Assembly (NCBI RefSeq): GCF_042678405.1
Contig: NZ_JBHTLI010000003.1
Coordinates: 248,001-312,000, forward strand
From: Salegentibacter_A chungangensis
Lineage (GTDB): Bacteria > Bacteroidota > Bacteroidia > Flavobacteriales > Flavobacteriaceae
Direction: 5' to 3'
Length of the DNA: 64,000 nt
Shown here: positions 26,872 to 33,361 of the stretch, piece by piece
Layout of the letters: each line of letters starts with the position of its first letter
Numbering within the stretch: position 1 is the first letter of the stretch
Position numbers and translations under genes: made by a program
Notes under the pieces: model-generated
Told to the model about the DNA's origin: nothing
What the model saw: the letters and a program-made list of their open reading frames with translations, nothing else
Databases searched by the model: none

Positions 26872-27405
26872 TTATTGTTCTTTGCGTTTATATACTTCAG
26901 TAAGATTTCGGCCCAGACCATCGTAGTCAAGTCCGTACCCCACTATAAATTTATTGGGAATTTCCATTCCCTTGTAATCTATTTTGATCGATTTCTTATA
27001 AGCTTCAGGTTTAAAGAATAAAGTAAGTACCTTATAATCGGCCACCCCTTCTTTTTTCAGGATCTCATTGATCTCTTCGAGGGTATTCCCTGTATCTACA
27101 ATATCCTCAATAAGCACCACCCTTCTGCCTTTCAAAGATTGATTCAGCCCTAAAAGGGTTTTTACATCTCCTGTAGACCGGGTTCCTTCATAAGAACCGA
27201 GCTTCACAAAACTTACTTCACAATCTCCTTTAAACCTCTTGATGATTTCTGAAGCGAACATAAATGCTCCGTTAAGAACCCCAAGGAATACCGGGGTATC
27301 ACCCTCGTAATCCCGGTTCAACTGCTCGGCAAGCTTGTCTATGGCTTCATTGATTTCTTTCTCTGAAAGGTAAGGTTCAAATTGTAAATCGTGTAACTGA
27401 ATCAA
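26872..27405 (-). CDS. hpt: Hypoxanthine phosphoribosyltransferase
   Basis: A purine salvage enzyme that joins hypoxanthine (or guanine) to phosphoribosyl pyrophosphate. The 177 residues include the PRPP-binding signature VVLIEDIVDTGNTLEEI (about 96-112) and the loop FVKLGSYEGTRSTGD. The start is TTG at 27403-27405 (MIQLHDLQFEP); no ATG lies close in frame and this N-terminus fits homologues. It heads the hpt-adk-obg operon and diverges from purK-purE. Confidence 0.95.
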   Translation of the reverse strand: MIQLHDLQFEPYLSEKEINEAIDKLAEQLNRDYEGDTPVFLGVLNGAFMFASEIIKRFKGDCEVSFVKLGSYEGTRSTGDVKTLLGLNQSLKGRRVVLIEDIVDTGNTLEEINEILKKEGVADYKVLTLFFKPEAYKKSIKIDYKGMEIPNKFIVGYGLDYDGLGRNLTEVYKRKEQ

Positions 27406-27426
27406 AACTATAATTTTTTAGAAACG

Positions 27427-27434
27427 CAAAGATA
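27427..27434 (-). promoter_or_regulatory. -7 element TATCTTTG of hpt-adk-obg
   Basis: Reading the minus strand, TATCTTTG fits TAnnTTTG and ends 21 bases before the TTG start of hpt. No convincing -33 TTG was found. Confidence 0.4.
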
Positions 27435-27500
27435 AGGATTCTTAATTACTGGCAGTGCCAGATTTGTCTAAGAATAATAGCGCATTACGCCTTAAAAATT

Positions 27501-27508
27501 TATTTTTG
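27501..27508 (+). promoter_or_regulatory. -7 element TATTTTTG of purK-purE
   Basis: TATTTTTG fits TAnnTTTG and ends 16 bases before the purK ATG. It lies only 67 bases from the opposing hpt element. A -33 TTG is not evident. Confidence 0.42.
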
Positions 27509-27524
27509 CGTAAACCGAAATTTT

Positions 27525-28685
27525 ATGGTCAATTATTTTTCTTCAGATTTTAAATTAGGGATCCTCGGCGGCGGTCAGCTGGGAAAGATGATGCTTTACG
27601 AGACCCGGAAATATGATATTCAGACTAATGTTGTAGATCCTAACGCCGAAGCGCCCTGCAGGATCGCCTGCGATCATTTTGAACAGGGCGATCTTATGGA
27701 TTTCGAGACAGTCCTTAACTTCGGAAGAAAAGTGGACGTGCTCACCTTTGAGATAGAAGGCGTAAATGTGGAAGCCCTGGCTCAGCTCGAAAAAGAAGGA
27801 ATTAAAACCTATCCTTCGGCTGATACACTTAAAAAGATCCAGAATAAGGGAATTCAAAAGCAATTCTACATAGATAATAACATTCCTACTGCTGCTTTCG
27901 AAAGATTTGATAACCTGGAGGCGCTTACCGAAGCTGTAAAAACGGAAAAGGTTGGCCTTCCATTTGTATGGAAAAGCACCACGGGAGGATATGATGGCAA
28001 AGGAGTATCGGTCATTAAAAAGGCAGAAGACCTTGACGGACTTGATGATTCGGAATGTATTGCCGAGACGATGATCCCCTTCAAAAATGAACTTGCGGTT
28101 ATCGTGGCACGAAGCGCTTCGGGAGAAGTACGCACCTACCCGGTAGTTGAAATGGAATTTCACCCCACCGCTAACCAGGTGGAATATGTGCTTTGCCCTG
28201 CAAGGATCGATGATAAAGTTGCTCAGAAAGCAAGAGCAACTGCCAAAAAGGTTTCCGAAGCATTTGAACACGTAGGACTATTAGCCGTAGAAATGTTCCA
28301 GACACAGGAAGACGAGATCCTGGTAAATGAAGTGGCTCCAAGGCCTCACAACAGTGGTCATTACAGTATAGAAGCCAGTTACACCAACCAGTTCGAACAG
28401 CACATAAGAGCTATCCTTGATCTCCCGCTCGGAAATACCGACAGCAAAGTTGGCGGAATTATGGTAAATTTAGTGGGTGATGAAAACCATACCGGCGAGG
28501 TGGTATACCAGAACATCGAGGAAATTATGAAGATGGATGGGGTAACCCCTCATATTTATGGTAAGAAGATCACCCGCCCGTTCCGGAAAATGGGCCACGT
28601 GACCATAGTGAACAAAGACCTGGCTGAAGCCAGGAAAATAGCCGAAAAAGTAAAAAACAGTATAAAAGTAATTAGCAAAACATAA
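27525..28685 (+). CDS. purK: 5-(carboxyamino)imidazole ribonucleotide synthase
   Basis: An ATP-grasp enzyme that carboxylates aminoimidazole ribonucleotide with bicarbonate in purine synthesis. The 386 residues start with the family motif LGILGGGQLGKMM. They also contain the ATP-grasp loop (STTGGYDGKGV), the metal-binding region (VNEVAPRPHNSGH) and the C-terminal VGGIMVNLVGDE. It precedes purE by 5 bases, and the two catalyse consecutive steps. Confidence 0.97.
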   Translation: MVNYFSSDFKLGILGGGQLGKMMLYETRKYDIQTNVVDPNAEAPCRIACDHFEQGDLMDFETVLNFGRKVDVLTFEIEGVNVEALAQLEKEGIKTYPSADTLKKIQNKGIQKQFYIDNNIPTAAFERFDNLEALTEAVKTEKVGLPFVWKSTTGGYDGKGVSVIKKAEDLDGLDDSECIAETMIPFKNELAVIVARSASGEVRTYPVVEMEFHPTANQVEYVLCPARIDDKVAQKARATAKKVSEAFEHVGLLAVEMFQTQEDEILVNEVAPRPHNSGHYSIEASYTNQFEQHIRAILDLPLGNTDSKVGGIMVNLVGDENHTGEVVYQNIEEIMKMDGVTPHIYGKKITRPFRKMGHVTIVNKDLAEARKIAEKVKNSIKVISKT

Positions 28686-28690
28686 GGATT

Positions 28691-29176
28691 ATGGCAAAAG
28701 TAGCAGTAGTTATGGGTAGCACCAGCGATATGCCCGTAATGGAGGATGCGATAGAGATCTTAAAGGGGTTTGATATTGAGGTAGAAGTGGATATTGTTTC
28801 TGCCCATCGCACTCCCGAAAAACTATTTGATTTCGGCAAAACAGCTCACGAAAAAGGGATTCAGGTGATCATAGCCGGGGCCGGCGGAGCCGCTCATCTT
28901 CCCGGGATGCTTGCTTCCCTCTCCCCTCTTCCTGTAATTGGAGTTCCTGTAAAATCCAGCAATTCCATAGACGGATGGGATTCTGTACTTTCCATACTTC
29001 AAATGCCGGGAGGCGTTCCGGTGGCAACTGTAGCTTTAAACGGAGCCAAAAACGCAGGGATCCTGGCAGCACAAATTATAGGGGCTACAGATAAATGCAT
29101 TCAGGATAAAATTGTGGTTTATAAAGAGGGATTAAAACAGAAAGTGATAGAAGGCGCCAAGAGCCTTAATAAATAA
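28691..29176 (+). CDS. purE: N5-carboxyaminoimidazole ribonucleotide mutase
   Basis: Moves the carboxyl group of N5-CAIR to carbon 4, the step after PurK. The 161 residues carry VVMGSTSDMPVM near the N-terminus, VSAHRTPEKL with the catalytic His, and GAGGAAHLPGM. The presence of purK and the SAHRTP form indicate the class I mutase, not the class II carboxylase. A terminator follows directly. Confidence 0.97.
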   Translation: MAKVAVVMGSTSDMPVMEDAIEILKGFDIEVEVDIVSAHRTPEKLFDFGKTAHEKGIQVIIAGAGGAAHLPGMLASLSPLPVIGVPVKSSNSIDGWDSVLSILQMPGGVPVATVALNGAKNAGILAAQIIGATDKCIQDKIVVYKEGLKQKVIEGAKSLNK

Positions 29177-29178
29177 AC

Positions 29179-29205
29179 AAAAGCCACGCTGTTGCGTGGC
29201 TTTTT
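29179..29205 (+). terminator. Intrinsic terminator after purE
   Basis: AAAAGCCACGC and GCGTGGCTTTTT form an 11-bp stem with a 4-base loop and T-run. Confidence 0.9.
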
Positions 29206-29354
29206 AGTAGATAACTTTCAGTCTGTGAATATAATTTATTAACCATTCTAAATATTAACCCAGAAAAACTTTAAAAGTCACTACATTCCTTTATGTTTTT
29301 GCTATAATAGTCGGATAACGAAGCCGAAATATACATATTTTTTTAAAAAAATTA

Positions 29355-29383
29355 GTTTTTGAGCTAAAAAACTTCTCAAAAAC
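29355..29383. repeat. 9-bp inverted repeat in the leader of the M3 peptidase gene
   Basis: GTTTTTGAG (29355-29363), 11 bases, then CTCAAAAAC (29375-29383), ending 23 bases before the ATG. It could be an operator or an RNA hairpin near the ribosome entry site. A mirrored T8/A7 run sits just upstream. Confidence 0.35.
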
Positions 29384-29406
29384 GTTAATTAAGAATTGTT
29401 TAAGAA

Positions 29407-31437
29407 ATGAAATCGAATAACCCACTATTAGAAGAGTTTGAATATGCGCCATTTTCCAAGATAAAGGATGAGCATTTTAAGCCCGCCATAACTGCATCTA
29501 TAGAGCAGGCAAGAAAAGAAATTGAAGAGATCGCAAACTCAGCCGAAGCTCCCGATTTTAAAAATACGGTCGAGGCTCTTGAGTTCTCGGGAAAACAGCT
29601 GGACAGGGTGACCAGTATCTTTTTCAACCTGAATTCTGCCGAAACCAACCAGGAAATACAAAAGATCGCGCAGGAGGTCTCCCCTTTATTATCAGAATTC
29701 AGAAATGATGTGATCCTTAACAAGGATCTTTTCAAAAGAATAAAAAGCATCTACGAAAAGAAAGATGAACTGGACCTCAACACAGAGCAGGCAACACTTC
29801 TGGATAGAAAATACAAGGCCTTTTCAAGAAACGGCGCTAATTTACCTGATGAGAAACAGCAGGAATTAAGGGACATCGACAAAGAACTCTCTTCCCTTAG
29901 CCTTAAATTCGGGGAAAATGTCCTGGCTGAAACCAATAAGTTTGAACTTCACCTAACTAATGAAGAAGACCTTAAAGGTCTGCCCGAAAGCTTTAAAGAA
30001 GAAGCGCACGGGTTTGCCAGAAGCCGAAATAAGGAAGGCTGGATCTTCACCCTAGAATATCCGAGCTTTTTGCCTTTTATGAAGTATGCAGAGAACAGGG
30101 AATTACGCAAAAAAATGTTGCTGGCTTTCGGGTCTAAGGCTTTTCACAATGATGAACTGGACAACCAGGAAAATGTACTGAAGATCGTGAAACTTCGCCA
30201 CAAGCGCGCAAATCTTTTAGGCTTTGAAACTCACGCTCATTTTGTCCTGGAAGAACGAATGGCTGAAACACCGGAAAAGGTCATCAAGTTTTTAGAAGAT
30301 ATGCTGGAAAAGGCAAAACCGGCAGCCGAAAAAGAATTCAAAGAGCTTGAAGGTTTCGCGAAAGAAACCGGTGGCATAGACCGGCTTCAGAAATGGGATT
30401 CGGCTTTCTATGGAGAGAAATTGAAGCAAAAGCTGTTCAATCTTGATGATGAAAAGCTGAAACCCTACTTCAAGCTTGAAAATGTTATTGACGGCGTTTT
30501 CACGGTAGCCGGAAAATTATACGGCCTTCAGTTCAACGAGGTAAACAATATCGACAAGTATCATCCGGATGTCAAAACCTTTAAGGTAAGTGACGAAAAC
30601 AACAACGAGGTCGCGACCTTTTATGCCGATTTTCATCCGAGACCGGGGAAACGGGATGGCGCCTGGATGACGGGTTACAAACCGCAATACGTAGAGAACG
30701 GTAAAAATGAGCGTCCGCATATTTCCATAGTATGCAACTTCACTAAACCTTCAGAAAAAGAACCCTCTTTACTTACCTTCAATGAGGTGACCACGCTGTT
30801 CCACGAATTTGGCCACGCCCTGCACGGGATGCTTGCAGACACTACTTACCCAAGCCTCTCCGGAGCTAACGTTTACTGGGACTTTGTTGAGCTTCCAAGC
30901 CAGGTGCTTGAAAACTGGTGTTATGAAAAGGAAGCCTTACAGCTTTTTGCCAAACATTACAAAACAGGAGAAGTGATCCCGATGGAACTGGTTGAAAAGA
31001 TCAAGGAATCGGCCAATTTCCACGAAGGAATGGCCACTCTTAGACAGCTTAGCTTCGGGCTGCTGGACCTTAGCTGGCACGCTATAGACCCAACCGGCAT
31101 AAATGATGTAAAAGCTCACGAAGATAAAGCTTTCGAACCTACCAAACTTTACCCTGATGTACCAGAGAACTGTATGAGCACAGCATTTTCACATATTTTC
31201 CAGGGAGGTTATTCTTCAGGTTACTATTCATATAAATGGGCAGAAGTACTGGATGCCGATACCTTTGAATATTTTCAGGAAAACGGGATCTTCAGCAGGG
31301 AGATCGCCACTAAATTCAAGGATAACATTCTAACAAAAGGTGGCACCGAGCACCCAATGACCCTATATAAACGCTTCAGAGGAAAAGAACCTCACCCCGA
31401 TGCTTTACTTAAAAGAGCCGGCCTTATCAAGAAATAG
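29407..31437 (+). CDS. dcp: M3 family metallopeptidase, peptidyl-dipeptidase Dcp type
   Basis: A zinc peptidase that removes dipeptides from the C-terminus of short peptides or acts as an oligopeptidase. The 676 residues contain HEFGH at 466-470 and the downstream zinc ligand region WDFVELPSQVLENW. The C-terminal substrate loop (FSHIFQGGYSSGYYSYKWAEVLDAD) is typical of the family. There is no signal peptide, so this copy is cytosolic, whereas many Bacteroidota also have exported versions. It is a single-gene unit with a strong 3' hairpin. Oligopeptidase A is the alternative name; the Dcp assignment is likelier from the C-terminal region. Confidence 0.92.
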   Translation: MKSNNPLLEEFEYAPFSKIKDEHFKPAITASIEQARKEIEEIANSAEAPDFKNTVEALEFSGKQLDRVTSIFFNLNSAETNQEIQKIAQEVSPLLSEFRNDVILNKDLFKRIKSIYEKKDELDLNTEQATLLDRKYKAFSRNGANLPDEKQQELRDIDKELSSLSLKFGENVLAETNKFELHLTNEEDLKGLPESFKEEAHGFARSRNKEGWIFTLEYPSFLPFMKYAENRELRKKMLLAFGSKAFHNDELDNQENVLKIVKLRHKRANLLGFETHAHFVLEERMAETPEKVIKFLEDMLEKAKPAAEKEFKELEGFAKETGGIDRLQKWDSAFYGEKLKQKLFNLDDEKLKPYFKLENVIDGVFTVAGKLYGLQFNEVNNIDKYHPDVKTFKVSDENNNEVATFYADFHPRPGKRDGAWMTGYKPQYVENGKNERPHISIVCNFTKPSEKEPSLLTFNEVTTLFHEFGHALHGMLADTTYPSLSGANVYWDFVELPSQVLENWCYEKEALQLFAKHYKTGEVIPMELVEKIKESANFHEGMATLRQLSFGLLDLSWHAIDPTGINDVKAHEDKAFEPTKLYPDVPENCMSTAFSHIFQGGYSSGYYSYKWAEVLDADTFEYFQENGIFSREIATKFKDNILTKGGTEHPMTLYKRFRGKEPHPDALLKRAGLIKK

Positions 31438-31463
31438 GTTCAGCCTTTATTTAGTTTTTATAC

Positions 31464-31511
31464 ATATCTGTATCCGGCAATGTGTATTTTTCCGGATACA
31501 GATATTCTTTT
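31464..31511 (+). terminator. Long hairpin terminator after the M3 peptidase gene
   Basis: ATATCTGTATCCGG (31464-31477) and CCGGATACAGATAT (31492-31505) form a perfect 14-bp stem with a 14-base loop, followed by TCTTTTTC. The stem is unusually long for this window. Confidence 0.75.
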
Positions 31512-31582
31512 TCAGGGAAAATCCTTTCAAAACCACTATAAATCTTATCGTTTCTATAACTTTTTAAACTGAATTGTTTTCC

Positions 31583-31590
31583 TATTTTTG
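31583..31590 (+). promoter_or_regulatory. -7 element TATTTTTG of the ECF sigma operon
   Basis: TATTTTTG fits TAnnTTTG, 22 bases before the ATG. It resembles the housekeeping consensus, so the operon may not depend only on its own sigma factor. Confidence 0.4.
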
Positions 31591-31612
31591 ATAAAGACCT
31601 TTTCTCAAAAAC

Positions 31613-32164
31613 ATGTCGAAGCCAAAATTAGATCCAACCAAATGGGTTGATAAATACTCAGATTATTTATTCAACTACACGATTGTTCGCGTGAACGACC
31701 GTGAGGTTGCTAACGACCTAATTTCAGAAACTTTTTTGGCAGGTTTAAAATCTATGAATAACTTTAAGGGACAGGCCAGTGAACGCACCTGGCTGATCTC
31801 GATCCTTAAACGAAAGATCATAGACTATTACCGGAAGATTAATTCGCAGAAAGGAAAGGCAGAGGTTCGCGTAAACTATTCTGATGACTACAATAGCGGG
31901 GACTGGCTTGAGGAACAGGTTGCCGATAATTTTGACAGGACGGCCGAAGACGAAATGGAAAATACTGAACTGGGCCTGGCTATTTTAGAATGTCTCGACC
32001 AGATAAATGAAAAGCACGCAGCCATTTTCAAGATGAAGACAATTGAAGGGGCAGATACTGAAGCTGTGTGTAATGAATTTAATATCACCCCGTCTAACCT
32101 TTGGGTGATAATACACAGGGCCCGTACGGCTCTTGCTGAATGTTTAGAGAAAAACTGGTTTTAA
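31613..32164 (+). CDS. ECF-type RNA polymerase sigma factor
   Basis: An extracytoplasmic-function sigma factor that would direct RNA polymerase to a stress regulon. The 183 residues contain region 2 (about 20-90, VANDLISETFLAGLKSM and WLISILKRKIIDYYRK) and region 4 (about 130-180, KMKTIEGADTEAVCNEF with helix-turn-helix ITPSNLWVIIHRARTAL). A small Cys/His-rich protein gene begins 2 bases after its stop, the arrangement of a sigma/anti-sigma pair. The regulon is unknown. Confidence 0.93.
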   Translation: MSKPKLDPTKWVDKYSDYLFNYTIVRVNDREVANDLISETFLAGLKSMNNFKGQASERTWLISILKRKIIDYYRKINSQKGKAEVRVNYSDDYNSGDWLEEQVADNFDRTAEDEMENTELGLAILECLDQINEKHAAIFKMKTIEGADTEAVCNEFNITPSNLWVIIHRARTALAECLEKNWF

Positions 32165-32166
32165 TT

Positions 32167-32427
32167 ATGCTAAGAAATTTTTTTATAGACTGTTCTAAAG
32201 CTGCCAATTGTTGTGACAAGGCCCAGTATAACGAGGCAAGCAGAATAGAGAAATTAAAGATGCGTCTTCACAGGTTTTTTTGTGAAAGATGCCAGAATTA
32301 TACCAAGAAAAACACCAAACTCACCAAACTCATCAGGAAAGCCAATCTTAAACCCTGCCCGGAAGAGGAAAAACAGCAGTGGCGAAAAAAGATAGAAAAT
32401 GAGCTTTCTAAATCCAATAGTGTATAA
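32167..32427 (+). CDS. Small soluble zinc-finger-type anti-sigma candidate
   Basis: An 86-residue protein with no transmembrane segment. It has the HxxxCxxC signature of the ZAS anti-sigma fold: His35, Cys39 and Cys42, preceded by Cys9, Cys15 and Cys16. The Cys9-His35-Cys39-Cys42 spacing equals that of RsrA (Cys11-His37-Cys41-Cys44), a zinc-containing thiol-redox anti-sigma. It is translated 2 bases after the sigma gene, so it probably binds that sigma factor. The ATG at 32167 was chosen because an earlier in-frame start lies inside the sigma gene. The 3' end overlaps the convergent membrane protein gene by 20 bases. Confidence 0.75.
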   Translation: MLRNFFIDCSKAANCCDKAQYNEASRIEKLKMRLHRFFCERCQNYTKKNTKLTKLIRKANLKPCPEEEKQQWRKKIENELSKSNSV

Positions 32428-33229
32428 CTAACCAGATTCCCAGCCAGTAGATCGGCACCGCCTCTACCCATAATGAAGAATAATATTCGTGCTGATGGGT
32501 TCTCGCCTTTTTTATAAAGATACCTGAAATTAAAGCAGCAAGTACCATAGCCCATAAATTCACAACACTGAATTGAGATTTAAAAATCTCCAGAAAGCAC
32601 ATTCCAGCAAGCAGTATAAAGCCGAGTCTTTTAGTATTTTTCACACCCAGCTGTTGGGGAATTGTCCCTAGAGACACATCATCGAACCTTACATCCCGAA
32701 TTTCAAACGGCAGCGTTAGGGCCACAATGAACAACAAACGCTGAAAAAAGATCAGAATTACATCTGCAGCAGCTACATTTTCAGTAATGAGTGGCATTAC
32801 AGCAGTTGTCCCAGCCCAAACAAATGCAATGATAAAGATCTTTACTCCTTCCAGATTCCTGAGGTTAAGTCCGCCTTTCAATATTGGCAGGGTATAAAAG
32901 GCCGTAAGCAGCCCCATAGTGATGGCTACATAGATCACTTCAGCCTCCTGCAAAAAAGAAAAATAGACAAGTAGTAAAAAACAGATGAGTGAAAATACCT
33001 GAATAAAACGCAGGTTTCTGGTAAGGCTTATATGATGAAGTTTTGCCACCCCGGAATACTTCACGAAATTATATCCGGTGATCGTGGCCAGGAAAATAAA
33101 CGCAAGCAGGTTTATATCTATTGCCAAACCGAATTCCAGCAAACTAATCAGGCTTAAGGAAACCACGGCCAGAGCCACATGTATGCTGCTGCTTATATAC
33201 AGACCCAGAACTTTTTCCAGAAACTTCAT
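32408..33229 (-). CDS. UbiA-like polytopic membrane protein
   Basis: A 273-residue protein with about eight hydrophobic segments. Its layout resembles UbiA-superfamily prenyltransferases. The second-motif region LPFEIRDVRFDDVSLGTIPQ looks like the DxxxD-type loop of UbiA enzymes. The first Asp motif (NDxxDxxxD) is not obvious; the matching region reads GYNFVKYSGVAKLHH. It may therefore be a divergent or inactive relative, and its substrate is unknown. It is a single-gene unit tail-to-tail with the sigma operon. Confidence 0.7.
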   Translation of the reverse strand: MKFLEKVLGLYISSSIHVALAVVSLSLISLLEFGLAIDINLLAFIFLATITGYNFVKYSGVAKLHHISLTRNLRFIQVFSLICFLLLVYFSFLQEAEVIYVAITMGLLTAFYTLPILKGGLNLRNLEGVKIFIIAFVWAGTTAVMPLITENVAAADVILIFFQRLLFIVALTLPFEIRDVRFDDVSLGTIPQQLGVKNTKRLGFILLAGMCFLEIFKSQFSVVNLWAMVLAALISGIFIKKARTHQHEYYSSLWVEAVPIYWLGIWLVIHYWI

Positions 33230-33361
33230 AGCGCTAAATTATGCATAAAAAACGGGCCTGATAATTTCCTCTGAAATCTTAACAAGACTGAACCTCTAAT
33301 TACTAAAAAATTACGTTTAAAATATGTAATTTCGCAGCACCAAAAACACAACTATAATTTG

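Noticed and set aside
27555..28271. Long open frame of 238 codons on the strand opposite purK
   Set aside because: It lies wholly inside purK, whose family motifs are clear, and its translation has no domain or codon pattern of its own.
33230..33361. Possible glycine riboswitch upstream of gcvP
   Set aside because: The 132-base gap has no conserved glycine aptamer core or paired helices.
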